Assembly: GCF_052114605.1 (NCBI RefSeq)
Contig: NZ_JBFRFB010000014.1
Coordinates: 1 to 64,000, forward strand
Origin: Microvirga sp052114605
Lineage (GTDB): Bacteria > Pseudomonadota > Alphaproteobacteria > Rhizobiales > Beijerinckiaceae
Length of the DNA: 64,000 nucleotides
Direction: 5' to 3'
Of the stretch, positions 18,388-28,009 are shown in pieces. Within the stretch, counting starts at the first letter, position 1. Every line of letters begins with the position of its first letter. Below the pieces are notes generated by a model. It saw nothing but the letters and a program-made list of their open reading frames with translations. It had not been told where the DNA came from and made no database searches. A program made the position numbers and the translations under genes.

Positions 18388-19110
18388 ATGAGCGCTCCAG
18401 ACCGACAGCCGCAGGAATTTGACGCTTATAGCAACAGCTATGATGACCACGTGAATGGGGCACTGGCCTTCTCCGGGCTTGACGTCGACTTCTTCACTAA
18501 AGTGAAGGCCGCTTATATTGAGGAGATTCTGTCTAAGGCCTTTGGCAGTGCTAAGGTTGACGTTTTGGATGTTGGATGTGGCATTGGCAACTATCATCAA
18601 TTGCTGCGGCCCAGCCTGAACAGGCTTTGCGGCGTCGATATTTCCAACGAGAGCTTGAAGACGGCAACGCAGCGGAACGAGCAAGTTGAATACTCACACT
18701 TCGACGGCACCAATCTGCCGTTCGCAGACGAGACGTTCGATGCTGCTTTCGCAATTTGTGTTTATCACCATGTCCCCATTTCCAGTCGGGCGGCGCTAAC
18801 CGCCAGTGTGAGACGAGTACTCCGGCCCGGCGGGATATTCATGATCTTCGAGCATAACCCACGCAACCCTTTGACTATGAAGGTCGTGAACCGGTGTGAA
18901 TTCGATCGCGATGCAGTTTTATTGAAAAACGAAGAGGCGGAAGGTCTCTTGTCGCAGGCGAGCTTCACGGATGTAGGATCGCGACATATTCTAACGGTCC
19001 CTTCCTTCAACAAGGCGACCCGGGTAGTGGATCAAATGTTTGGAGGCCTCAAGGTAGGCGCTCAGTACTATACGACCGGCAGAGTGTCGGCTGACACGAC
19101 TACTCGATAA
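18388..19110 (+). CDS. Class I SAM-dependent methyltransferase
   Basis: A 240-residue methyltransferase. The SAM-binding motif VLDVGCGIGNYHQLL is near residue 57, followed by GVDISNESLKTA and FDGTNLPFADETFDAAF (motifs II-III), then RRVLRPGGIFMIFEHNPRN. The ATG at 18388 follows GTGAGGCC and lies 4 bp after the rfbF stop, which argues for an operon. The protein could methylate the deoxyhexose or its lipid-linked form. Methyl position and substrate cannot be read from sequence. Confidence 0.85.
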   Translation: MSAPDRQPQEFDAYSNSYDDHVNGALAFSGLDVDFFTKVKAAYIEEILSKAFGSAKVDVLDVGCGIGNYHQLLRPSLNRLCGVDISNESLKTATQRNEQVEYSHFDGTNLPFADETFDAAFAICVYHHVPISSRAALTASVRRVLRPGGIFMIFEHNPRNPLTMKVVNRCEFDRDAVLLKNEEAEGLLSQASFTDVGSRHILTVPSFNKATRVVDQMFGGLKVGAQYYTTGRVSADTTTR

Positions 19111-19132
19111 TAGTTGCTATGACTCAGGTGGC

Positions 19133-19576
19133 TTGAAAGACATGCACCGGATCCTCCAACGGGCGAATCTCTGGGATTGGCCGCTTTCGCGTGTCATGAG
19201 AGTGGTAAGGTTCGCCCTCGTGGGAGCGGCCAGTTCAGGTGCTTATGCCGTCATCATGATGGTCGCAACGTCAGTATTTGGACTAGCACCCTGGGTCAGC
19301 AGTGCCGTCGCCTATGTTTTGGCAATGATCATCAATTTTCCGCTGCAGCGAAGCTTTACCTTCATGTCGAAAGGCGATGTTCGGCGGGAAGGTCTGAAGT
19401 ATCTGAGCGTCCATCTCCTCAATCTCTTGGTGTCGGTTGCCGTCGTTCATTTGATCACGCAGATTCTCCAGTGGCCCGTGTTCGTCTCAGTAGCCGCCGT
19501 TATTATTATCATCCCGCTGATTCAGTTTCTCGTCCTCGAGATATGGGTTTTCAAGCCGTTAATGCGCGAACGGTGA
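19133..19576 (+). CDS. GtrA-family membrane protein (polyprenyl-phosphate sugar flippase candidate)
   Basis: A 147-residue protein with four hydrophobic helices, the standard GtrA size and layout. RFALVGAASSGAYAVIMM near residue 25 and the INFPLQRSFTF motif near residue 78 are the family's landmarks. GtrA proteins are thought to flip undecaprenyl-phosphate-linked sugars to the periplasm. The TTG at 19133 follows CAGGTGG; the ATG three codons later is an alternative. It lies in the same block as the GtrB-like gene at 16568. Confidence 0.85.
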   Translation: MKDMHRILQRANLWDWPLSRVMRVVRFALVGAASSGAYAVIMMVATSVFGLAPWVSSAVAYVLAMIINFPLQRSFTFMSKGDVRREGLKYLSVHLLNLLVSVAVVHLITQILQWPVFVSVAAVIIIIPLIQFLVLEIWVFKPLMRER

Positions 19577-19625
19577 GGTCTTTCATCCGGTGCCGATGAT
19601 GTGTGCTGTAATATCTGCCCTGCTT

Positions 19626-21299
19626 TCAGGATCCTAATGGCCGGGCCTTGAAGACCGCTAACCGACCGTACATGGTCTTGAATTCCATAAGCGGTTCATA
19701 CCATTCGTCGAAACGCGGTTGCATCGGGTTGATGAGCGGAAAATAAGGATCTTCGTAGACTACGACGAACGAGGGCCGTTTCTCTAGGCGAGCATAGAAG
19801 TCATGCGTCATCTCAATGCCTTTTCGCGGAATGGCCGGCATCAGCGGAAACGCACTCGACATAGCTAGGCGCGCATTCAAATCGAGCGCGATTCCTGGCG
19901 ATCGGCTAAAGATCGCAATCGTCTGGCCACTCTCCATAATCGGGGCAATGCGCTCCCGCGTCAGGCGCAGGAGTTCGGCATCGTAGGGATGCACAGCGAG
20001 GCCGTCAAAGAAACCATCGCGCAGGCGCTCCCTTGCCGGCGTGTCTTGACCGGGGAGCTCTCCGTAAAGGAAGAACAGCGAGGTCGCGAGCAACCCGCAA
20101 ATTGCAGCGAGAATTTGAACGGCGTCGGTCCATAATCTAGACTTGCCCCCTGGAGAGCCGACGATTGACAGGACAGCTGCAGGCAAGGCGCCGATACAGA
20201 AATTGAAGACCGAGTTGTTTGCCGTGAAGCAATACGTCAGAGCTGCCACGAGTGAGGTTGCATAGACGAGTGCGATGACCCGATCCGTCTGGTTCGCACT
20301 GGGCCTCAGTCCAGACAGGAGGCCTAGTCCCATCAGCGCGGCCAACGTTAGGACATCGTGTGAGCGGACATAAAGAGAGGGAGGTGCCAGAAAAAGACCT
20401 GCGAGAACGGCTGCAGCTGCAAGTTGAGTGACCGGCGGACCAAGGCGCCACCGCAGCAGGCCGATCAGAACCGCTGCGGCGCAGAGCGTTGCAAAAATCG
20501 ATTTGGTTCGCAGAGTTTCGATTGCGAACGCCATCTTTCTGCTGACGCCTCCGACATCATTAATTGCGGACAGATATATGACACTTTCGTATAGGCGTCC
20601 GAACGATAGTGACAACACTGTCACTGCCCAGGCGAGACATAACGCAAAGATCGTAATGCCGATGAATAGGTATGGCTTGGGGAAGTCACGATTGCGGTAA
20701 AGCAATCCCGCTGCGCAGAGAAACGCAAGCGGAACAATCAGCGATGGATATGAAACCGTTGCCGCAGACCATGCGCAGGCGGAGGTAATGAGCCATCCCA
20801 CCTGCTTTCGGGATCCAGCACTAGCAAGGGCTGCGCAACCAAATGCTCCTAAGGCGATTGCAAGTGTCTGTCCACCTAGTGTGTTATAGGAGGGCGCAGG
20901 CAGTCCAAAGGGCACAAAAGCGACGATGAGGATTCCTCCGACCCAAGCATAACTGCGATGCCCGAGACACTTTAGGAAGAGGATCCACACTACAGCTGAC
21001 GCAGCGGAGCCTACGAGGAATAGCACTCGAAGAAACAAGAACATGCCATCAGTCGAACCGATAATCTTCGCGTAGAGCAGCGCAAATGGGTAAACGATCA
21101 GGGCTGCCGTCTGATGTAATGTCAGAAAAGTGCTCGTCTGTATGCTGCCTTTTATCCAGTCGTCCAAGAATATTGCATAGTAGGCTTCATCACTAAGATC
21201 GACGCCTTTCGTTAACCTCCATCCAATGAGAGCTGTAATCAACGCGAACACGAGGACGCCGACGGCGTCCTTTGTCCTATCATCTATATGCATCTTCAT
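19626..21299 (-). CDS. GT-C-like polytopic membrane protein (candidate periplasmic glycosyltransferase)
   Basis: A 557-residue protein with about ten to twelve hydrophobic helices and a roughly 120-residue soluble C-terminus. After the first helix it has LSDEAYYAIFLDDW near residues 34-48, an acidic loop in the position of the catalytic D/E motif of GT-C (PMT/ArnT-like) enzymes. I do not recognise a specific family. It lies convergent to gtrA with 49 bp between stops, so it is not in the same operon. Its content and place suggest the acceptor-specific transferase of a Gtr-type system (inference). Confidence 0.6.
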   Translation of the reverse strand: MKMHIDDRTKDAVGVLVFALITALIGWRLTKGVDLSDEAYYAIFLDDWIKGSIQTSTFLTLHQTAALIVYPFALLYAKIIGSTDGMFLFLRVLFLVGSAASAVVWILFLKCLGHRSYAWVGGILIVAFVPFGLPAPSYNTLGGQTLAIALGAFGCAALASAGSRKQVGWLITSACAWSAATVSYPSLIVPLAFLCAAGLLYRNRDFPKPYLFIGITIFALCLAWAVTVLSLSFGRLYESVIYLSAINDVGGVSRKMAFAIETLRTKSIFATLCAAAVLIGLLRWRLGPPVTQLAAAAVLAGLFLAPPSLYVRSHDVLTLAALMGLGLLSGLRPSANQTDRVIALVYATSLVAALTYCFTANNSVFNFCIGALPAAVLSIVGSPGGKSRLWTDAVQILAAICGLLATSLFFLYGELPGQDTPARERLRDGFFDGLAVHPYDAELLRLTRERIAPIMESGQTIAIFSRSPGIALDLNARLAMSSAFPLMPAIPRKGIEMTHDFYARLEKRPSFVVVYEDPYFPLINPMQPRFDEWYEPLMEFKTMYGRLAVFKARPLGS

Positions 21300-21609
21300 G
21301 CGTCAGCGCTTTTTCATGAGAGTGTGTCTAAGGAGGCATAGCAGAGGATCACTCTGATCAAGCTATATTCTGGCTTGGAAGGCAAGTGAAGCCATGTGTG
21401 CAAGAGATAAGGTTAGTTTTGCAGTCGATTTACTTAACTACTGTATCGATGAGTGAATAACAGCGATGCTGCGTAATAAGGCTTCGCTTCGATGCATTTT
21501 CGTCCAAGCCAGTAGGCTGACGCACAAATTCAACGCTTCCTATATGGCCACAAGCAGTTTCCAAGCTGGATTTGCTCCGGTATAGCGACCGGAAAGGAGA
21601 AGGCGACGG
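21300..21609. promoter_or_regulatory. Divergent promoter region, moderately AT-rich
   Basis: About 310 bases between two divergently transcribed membrane-protein genes. No gene is visible. The strong ribosome-binding stretch AAAGGAGAAGG stands just ahead of the start at 21610. Promoters for both directions should be here but I could not assign elements. Confidence 0.4.
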
Positions 21610-23235
21610 ATGAGCCGAATGTTTGATCTGCGTATCGGGCGGGGTTTTATTGTAGTCGGGGCAGCATGGCTTCTCCTTGTAACGCTCCTGCTTGTCTTGC
21701 AGGCGTCTGGGCAGAACTTCGGCTTTAACGTCTGGCCGGTGGGAGAGGCACGGATATGGATGAAGTGGCTCCAAGATGGCCCAGGTCCTTTAGCAGCACA
21801 GATTTACTGGCGAATTGACGGCCGCAACCCTCTATCTCCCTGGTGGTACATTTCGGTCAGAGAGTTCATCCGAACCTACCCCGCTGCATTTCTGGTTCTA
21901 CACTTGGCCACATCGCTAATGTTGGGACTCGCGAGCTATTTGCTCGTGATTACGATATCGGCAGGCCGCGCACGCTTGTATGGAGTATCTCTAGGTATTC
22001 TCGCTGGAGTTTTCGTATGCAGCACCAGAGTTGACAACATTCATTGGCTTTTCATCTTGGCACTAGTGTGCTCGCTCCTAAGTGTAGCTTGCTTTGCGCA
22101 GTTTCTGAATTCTGGGCGGCGTCCAGTGTGGCTATTATGGTCGCTCATCCTGTGGATGGTTGCGTATCAGACCTACACAATCCAATCTGGTGCCGTGTTG
22201 GCCGTGGGGGTCGTATCATTTTTGCAAGGCGGTCATCCGTATGACGCGCGGAATTTAGTTAAGCGGGCGTTCGGTGCAGTTGCAGACGCGCTGCCTTACG
22301 CAACGACACTTCTCTTATTTGTCCTCGTATGGAGGACAGCATCGACTGGCGTTACAGAAACAACAAGTTTTTCCGATCCAGGACGCATTTTCCAATCCTT
22401 GAGACAAGGCCTCTGGCATAGTGACTACTCTGCTTATTGGAATTGGGCGCTTCAACTTGAGCCAAGGGTTGTTCTAATTGTTTTGGTATCGCTGATACCG
22501 CTATTCTTTATGACACAATGGCTTGGGGGACGCTCTGATCGGGACGACATTCCAATCAACTTTCTAGACCTAGCGCGTTTAGTGTTAGTTGGTATCTGCT
22601 TGGTCGTGCCGACTGTTGTGCTGGAAGTGACCTCGCCAATGCACCCACCAGGATCACGGTGGATGATGTTGCTCCAGTTCTGGACCCCGCTACTAGTCCT
22701 ATCGGTTACGGCTCTGGCACTCCTAGCACTTCCCCTATCATCTCGTCTCAAGTGTTGGATCTGGTGGGGAGCTACTGCCACCTTTGCGACCGGCGCTGTT
22801 GTATTGACGTTGGGGTTTAATCAATTCCAGATTAATATTTCGCGTCAAGAACGAGCTTTCATGTCTGAGTTGCGGCGGATTGCCGTTGAGGACAGGAGGG
22901 CCAAGGCAGAGTTTCCGCGCCATTATCTCATCAAGCCTGAGCCGGCCTATTGGATACCGTCCGATTTTTTAAGTCGCGCTTATATTGAGACGCAATCCAA
23001 GAGATTTGGTGAGGTGACGTTTCGCTATTTAAGGTCGGGAACAACCATGCACCCACCGATCTTCAGGCCGGACGGAGTCGCTAATCCCGAACAAGGGGAG
23101 CGTGGATTTGCGCCTTGGTCCCGCGTGGGAGTTCTAACTTGGGATGGAACCCACATGACGCGAATGTCGGGCGCAGACCGTTCAGCATTTGACGGTCTCG
23201 GGATTGATTGGCAACGGAGCGAACCGCTGCCGTGA
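21610..23235 (+). CDS. Polytopic membrane protein of unknown function
   Basis: A 541-residue protein with about ten hydrophobic helices up to residue 400 and a soluble C-terminus of roughly 140 residues. The first outward loop contains WPVGEARIWMKWLQDGPG. I do not recognise the family. Size and layout are like those of the other GT-C-like proteins nearby, so a glycosyltransferase or glycan-modifying role is possible. The DNA is less GC-rich than the gmd/rmd block and uses rarer codons such as CTA and TTA more freely, which suggests a different origin. Confidence 0.55.
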   Translation: MSRMFDLRIGRGFIVVGAAWLLLVTLLLVLQASGQNFGFNVWPVGEARIWMKWLQDGPGPLAAQIYWRIDGRNPLSPWWYISVREFIRTYPAAFLVLHLATSLMLGLASYLLVITISAGRARLYGVSLGILAGVFVCSTRVDNIHWLFILALVCSLLSVACFAQFLNSGRRPVWLLWSLILWMVAYQTYTIQSGAVLAVGVVSFLQGGHPYDARNLVKRAFGAVADALPYATTLLLFVLVWRTASTGVTETTSFSDPGRIFQSLRQGLWHSDYSAYWNWALQLEPRVVLIVLVSLIPLFFMTQWLGGRSDRDDIPINFLDLARLVLVGICLVVPTVVLEVTSPMHPPGSRWMMLLQFWTPLLVLSVTALALLALPLSSRLKCWIWWGATATFATGAVVLTLGFNQFQINISRQERAFMSELRRIAVEDRRAKAEFPRHYLIKPEPAYWIPSDFLSRAYIETQSKRFGEVTFRYLRSGTTMHPPIFRPDGVANPEQGERGFAPWSRVGVLTWDGTHMTRMSGADRSAFDGLGIDWQRSEPLP

Positions 23236-23310
23236 AAAGGCTTCGGGCGCTGTACATTTCTCTGTACATCGCACGAACAAGTGTACTCAGTTTCGCCCTA
23301 GAGTGCTATT

Positions 23311-25413
23311 TTAAGGTGCAACTTCAACCCAATCGACGGCGAGACTGACACCGCGTATGGGGTCGATAGGTGCTGAGAAGCGAAGCTCATTCAAGCCAGA
23401 TTTCAACAAACCATTTGGAATCGGTGCGTCGACCGTTGTTAGGTCAGCCCATGATAGAGCAATCGGATTTCCGTTGATGCTGATCGTCAAAGCGTTCTTC
23501 GTCTCTAAAGAGACCCAAGCAAACAAGTTTAAACGGATTCGGTAAGAAGCGTCTGTGATAGGATTGAGCTGGAACCAGAGATTGCTCTCGTCGCCTAGGA
23601 TCCATGCATATGAGCGCGGTCGGAGAGCCGGCAACCGCCACCCGGCATCACGCCAAGCAGTGCCCCAGGGGGCTTCTTCAAGACTCCACCACCGGCCGAA
23701 ATCATAGTGATATGTGCTCTGACTGTTTGGCGTGTACATGCAGGCGGACGAAGGCCAGCAGCCGAGTACGTTCTGCCAACGCCGTTCATCGCTCGGCAAC
23801 ATTTGGCCTATTTTTCCCATACCGCCCATGCGTTGAACGGACCCATTCGGATCAATAGTGAGGGTGACGATTTTATCCTTCTCGATGTTGAAGGTGGTAT
23901 CCAACCCTTGCCCAATGATCCAAGCTGTCGGTTTCTCGACACATTGTCCGACTGCGCCGTTTGCTCTTACGTTGAATGAGCTATAAATCATGCTCGGCTC
24001 TAAACAGGTTATCGTATCAATAGGCTTTTGATAAAGATAAGTTAGAGCGTCACTTAATATCTGACCGCGGAGCATCCATGTGCTGCCGAGATGTCCACTT
24101 CTGTCGAGAATGAGAAGTTTTTCGCCTGGCTCCGGAGCCGGGACGGCTTGAAGAATGCCAGCCAGAAGCATCCTTTGGCGCATGGACAAATCTGTATAAT
24201 GATTGACCTGAGCCCACTGCGCGTTCAATCCGAGGCCGATCAACGCAATCCAGGCGATAGCCCCAATGATCCGACTGCGCTCGTATAAAAATGCGCACAC
24301 CGCGAGCATGACCAGCGCACCGCCGATTGATGCATAGATATAGGTCCTCTGCGAGATCAGGATGTGAGACATCGAAGACAAGTAGGGGATATATCCCAGC
24401 AGGGTTGCGAGGATTCCCGCCCCGATGATGCGCAGATAAAGAGAGCGGCTCGTGCGCACAGCAGGATATGTGCCTGATCTCGGAACAAGCAGGATGGCAA
24501 GCACGGCGAGTGATAGAATCGCAAGATATGGCCAGAATGCCGCCTGTTCTTGGAGCAGGCGCACACTATCGTACCATCCATGTACGAAGACTCTGTATAA
24601 CGCGATGGTCAACAAGAAGGGAGTTCTACCCAGAACAGTTGTGACCGTCTTCGATAGATCACTACTGATGGATTGCTGGTAGAGGTTGGGATCCCTGCTG
24701 ACAATGACCAGGTATCCGGCGGCAATAAGCACAGAAAGAAGCCAGCCAAAAATGGGAAGACGGTGCTGGAGCAGGCTCTTGAAGCCGGGTTTGACGCCGT
24801 ATCTTGCCCACCAGAGTAATAGGGGCACCGGTGCCAGGAAGAGCCCCGCCTCATAAATAAAGCTTCCGATCAGGAACAAAGTGGCTGCAACAACCGTGGC
24901 AAGAAAGCGTCCTGGAAGCGATTTAGCTTCTGTCGCGAAGAGAAGGGCCGATATGGCGCTCAGGCTTAGCGCAACAGCCCAATCGATATGTAATGAGCGC
25001 AAGCTCATCTGCATGGTATCGGCAGGAAACAGCATGAATAGCAGGCCTGCGAGCACAGATATGAGGCGATTTCTGATAAGCCACCACACGAGATAGGCCA
25101 TGCTCACAGTCTTCAGGACGAGACTGGCGCTCAGCAGAATGTTCCAGCCGACAAAGGACTCTGGTGAGAGACTATGTGCGACAGCAAAGGGCAGTATTGT
25201 GAGGGGGCGAAGCTTATGAGATGCAAAGGCGCTTCCATCCCATGCTAGGAATGTGGTTCCGTTCTGGGTGAAGCTTCCCAGGATAACCCATTCTTCAATC
25301 AGCCCTGTCACGGACATTCCAAGAGGTGTCCAGATCAGGCAAACAGCACCAATCGCGGCAAGCGTGACCATTAGAATTGAAGCGAGGCTACCTTGGCCGA
25401 TTGGTCGAGTCAT
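23311..25413 (-). CDS. Polytopic membrane protein with C-terminal beta-sandwich, GT-C-like
   Basis: A 700-residue protein counted from the ATG at 25413, which follows GGAAGACC; an upstream in-frame ATG at 25467 would add 18 residues. About twelve hydrophobic helices occupy the first 420 residues. The soluble remainder contains WWSLEEAPWGTAWRDAGW and finishes in a region with ALTISINGNPIA and SGLNELRFSAPIDPIRGVSL. That end resembles the C-terminus of the membrane protein at 4029-6251 (INGT, then GINVLEF, then a conserved closing strand). The beta-sandwich may bind carbohydrate in the periplasm (inference). Specific function unknown. Confidence 0.6.
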   Translation of the reverse strand: MTRPIGQGSLASILMVTLAAIGAVCLIWTPLGMSVTGLIEEWVILGSFTQNGTTFLAWDGSAFASHKLRPLTILPFAVAHSLSPESFVGWNILLSASLVLKTVSMAYLVWWLIRNRLISVLAGLLFMLFPADTMQMSLRSLHIDWAVALSLSAISALLFATEAKSLPGRFLATVVAATLFLIGSFIYEAGLFLAPVPLLLWWARYGVKPGFKSLLQHRLPIFGWLLSVLIAAGYLVIVSRDPNLYQQSISSDLSKTVTTVLGRTPFLLTIALYRVFVHGWYDSVRLLQEQAAFWPYLAILSLAVLAILLVPRSGTYPAVRTSRSLYLRIIGAGILATLLGYIPYLSSMSHILISQRTYIYASIGGALVMLAVCAFLYERSRIIGAIAWIALIGLGLNAQWAQVNHYTDLSMRQRMLLAGILQAVPAPEPGEKLLILDRSGHLGSTWMLRGQILSDALTYLYQKPIDTITCLEPSMIYSSFNVRANGAVGQCVEKPTAWIIGQGLDTTFNIEKDKIVTLTIDPNGSVQRMGGMGKIGQMLPSDERRWQNVLGCWPSSACMYTPNSQSTYHYDFGRWWSLEEAPWGTAWRDAGWRLPALRPRSYAWILGDESNLWFQLNPITDASYRIRLNLFAWVSLETKNALTISINGNPIALSWADLTTVDAPIPNGLLKSGLNELRFSAPIDPIRGVSLAVDWVEVAP

Positions 25414-25672
25414 TGGTCTTCCACGTGCTTCCAGTTGTCTGCGGAGGGCGGCGGGGGCTAGTACCACCCAACTCTGAGCGCTGACAAGCAGATGACACTG
25501 TTATTACTGATCATACGTCTAGCCATAGGGTCTGAGCTCAGGCCTTGGGACGCGTTGCAAGCCTCTGGGAACTAAAAGCCGGGCGACTTGGAATCATGAA
25601 AAGCGCGATCGGCGGTCTGTAATATAATTCATTTGCCGCTGTGGCCTTCGCCTTGACCCGACAGTTTCCAGC

Positions 25673-27934
25673 ATGTACCGCCTTTTCCTAAGGGTCTTAA
25701 CGACACAGGGATTTAGATTGGTTATGCAACGGAAGAGCCGCCGCATTTTATGGCTACTCAACCATAAAACCTTGATGCCGTATGAGGTGCCTCTGATGAC
25801 GGATCTCGGTTTCGAGGTATTCGTGCCGAAGAAAGTGCCGAAAACAAATTTTCGAAGCGCGGCGGTGAGTTTTGACTATGACAAGTCTCTGACGATACCG
25901 AAGGCGGTGCTGGACCGACTGAACGAATTCGATTTTTACCTAACCGATTGGCCGTCGGACATCATCAGGCTGGTCAATAGATATTTCGGGACGATCTTTG
26001 TCATTCCGTATGGAAGGCAGGTCATTGACGCCGTTAAGTATTTCGACGGGGAGATAGTCTTCCGCACCTTTGGTCTCGACAACCGGCACACCTACGACAA
26101 AGTCCTTCAAGACATGTACGGTCGCGGATTCCGCCACCGGATTGCAAGCGTTAAGGAGCGCTTTTGGTTCGGCGAAGGATATGATCACCTACACGAGATC
26201 GAACCCGCGCTATTTAAGGAAAAGTCCCTTTTCCTGCCTATCGGGATCCCGAACTCATTCTTCAGAAACGAGGGTAAGTGGAGAGGAACTCGCAAGGAGA
26301 TCCTCTTTGTTGCGCCCAATGTCGTGACAGATTCCTATTATGCGAAAGTTTATCAGGACTTCAAGCGAGATTTTGGCGATCTTCCGCATGTGATCGTTGG
26401 TCATCAGGATACTCAAGTCGACGATCCGCATATGGCAGGCTTCGTGACTGACGAGGAGTTGCAGAACCTTTATTTGGATTGCGCGGCCCTTTACTATCAC
26501 TCCAAAGAGACGCGGCACGTTCATTATTCTCCCGTGGAAGCTGCTATCAATGGGATGCCTATCGTTTATTTCGAGGATTCTCTGCTTGGCCGCATGTGCC
26601 CGAGTTCTGTGAAAGGCCGTGTCACATCGGTCGGCCAGGCACGGGAGATTCTCCAAAGGATCCTCTCAGGCGACGCGGCATTCATCGCAGACATTCGCGA
26701 GGATCAGAGAGATGTCGCATACCATTTCTCTGACGCATATTGCAGGCCTGTTTGGAGCGAAAATCTCCAGACCTCGGGACTTCTTGCAAATCTGGAGAAA
26801 CAAAGTTTTGGCAAGACCCTTGGCCGCGAGTTGCTCCGGTCAGCGGCCAAGCTCGTTGGAAAAGCCCTTGATAATTCCAGGGCTTATTATCCGCATCTAA
26901 ATAGCGAGATCGCAAAGAAGGTAACTGGGTCATCGCTAGAGGACGGTATCGATTTTACTCAAGAGGAGCTCCTGGAAGCCGTGGTTGACATCCAAGGTCT
27001 TTCCGAAGCGGAGCCTTGGGGGCGATGGAGCGACGCTGAGCGGGTCGTGCTCTCCCTCAATCATATGATGGACGGGGAGTTCATCCTTGATGTCACCGCG
27101 GTCGGGCATGATCGTAACGTTGGCGCTGACATTAAGGTCAAGATTGGCAACGTGACGAGGATTGCCCGGTTCGGGGCAGACATGGACAACCCGCAGACTG
27201 TCTCCCTTCCTTTCGAGCTGAGGAAGCCGGCAAGCATCATCGAGTTCACGGTTCCATATCCGGTCCAACCAGCAAGGGACAGCCGACAGATCGGCCTCGG
27301 TCTCGTTCGCCTCAATGTGCGTCCGCTCGGAGCTGTCTCTGAAGCGGGGAAGGAGGTTCATCCCCTCATGGCCAATTCGACTGAAAAAGAGCGCAGGACT
27401 TTTATCGAGGCCGGGATTGCTGCTGCCGCTTCCCCAGACGCTGCCTCCTCCGGGACACCTGCTGCAATACCTGCTCCTGAGGCTGATGCCTCCGGGCAGT
27501 CGGCTGCGATCCAGGTGGATGACGGTGGGAATGCAGACGGTCGACCGGCTTGGAGGCGCGCTGCCGGATCTGTCGTTCGGCGTGTTCGGCCCCTTTTCGT
27601 AAAAGTCGCTAATCGCTTCAGGGTGCATGTGCGAACAGCGATCGAAGAGACCGAGGTGCTGCCGCAATTGACTCGGGTGAATTCGGACCTGGCACAGGTA
27701 AAGGCGGAACTCGCGTCGTTGCGTCACGAGATCATCAGCTTGCGAAGGGTTCTCGATGTCCATGCCCGGCAGGTCCAGGTCGACGCGAAGGCGGATCGTA
27801 ACGCCCTCGATGAGATGACCAAGACATTATCGGCTGCGGTGGAAAGGACCAGTGGGGCCCCGGCAGGTGCGCTCAAATCCGAAGGCGAAGCAACCGCCAG
27901 GAAAACCAAGCGGCTGCCTGCAGACGACGTCTGA
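25673..27934 (+). CDS. Glycosyltransferase-like protein with beta-sandwich module and C-terminal coiled coil
   Basis: A 753-residue protein. Residues 20-400 resemble a GT-B glycosyltransferase (RRILWLLNHKTLMPYEV, ILFVAPNVVTDSYY, and HYSPVEAAINGMPIVYFED in the donor-site position). Residues 435-560 are a beta-sandwich-like module with GLSEAEPWGRWSDA near 441 and a closing RQIGLGLVRLNV, like modules found behind membrane glycosyltransferases. An Ala/Pro/Ser-rich linker (about 580-640) is followed by a heptad-rich coiled coil (about 660-740). The start may instead be the ATG at 25724. I infer a glycan-assembly enzyme held in a complex by its coiled coil; exact activity unknown. Confidence 0.6.
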   Translation: MYRLFLRVLTTQGFRLVMQRKSRRILWLLNHKTLMPYEVPLMTDLGFEVFVPKKVPKTNFRSAAVSFDYDKSLTIPKAVLDRLNEFDFYLTDWPSDIIRLVNRYFGTIFVIPYGRQVIDAVKYFDGEIVFRTFGLDNRHTYDKVLQDMYGRGFRHRIASVKERFWFGEGYDHLHEIEPALFKEKSLFLPIGIPNSFFRNEGKWRGTRKEILFVAPNVVTDSYYAKVYQDFKRDFGDLPHVIVGHQDTQVDDPHMAGFVTDEELQNLYLDCAALYYHSKETRHVHYSPVEAAINGMPIVYFEDSLLGRMCPSSVKGRVTSVGQAREILQRILSGDAAFIADIREDQRDVAYHFSDAYCRPVWSENLQTSGLLANLEKQSFGKTLGRELLRSAAKLVGKALDNSRAYYPHLNSEIAKKVTGSSLEDGIDFTQEELLEAVVDIQGLSEAEPWGRWSDAERVVLSLNHMMDGEFILDVTAVGHDRNVGADIKVKIGNVTRIARFGADMDNPQTVSLPFELRKPASIIEFTVPYPVQPARDSRQIGLGLVRLNVRPLGAVSEAGKEVHPLMANSTEKERRTFIEAGIAAAASPDAASSGTPAAIPAPEADASGQSAAIQVDDGGNADGRPAWRRAAGSVVRRVRPLFVKVANRFRVHVRTAIEETEVLPQLTRVNSDLAQVKAELASLRHEIISLRRVLDVHARQVQVDAKADRNALDEMTKTLSAAVERTSGAPAGALKSEGEATARKTKRLPADDV

Positions 27935-28009
27935 GCGGCGCTTACAACAGCGAAGCCGGCTAGGGGCGGACGGGAAGTCAGCTGCCGCATACCAGGAAAG
28001 ATGTTCTGA

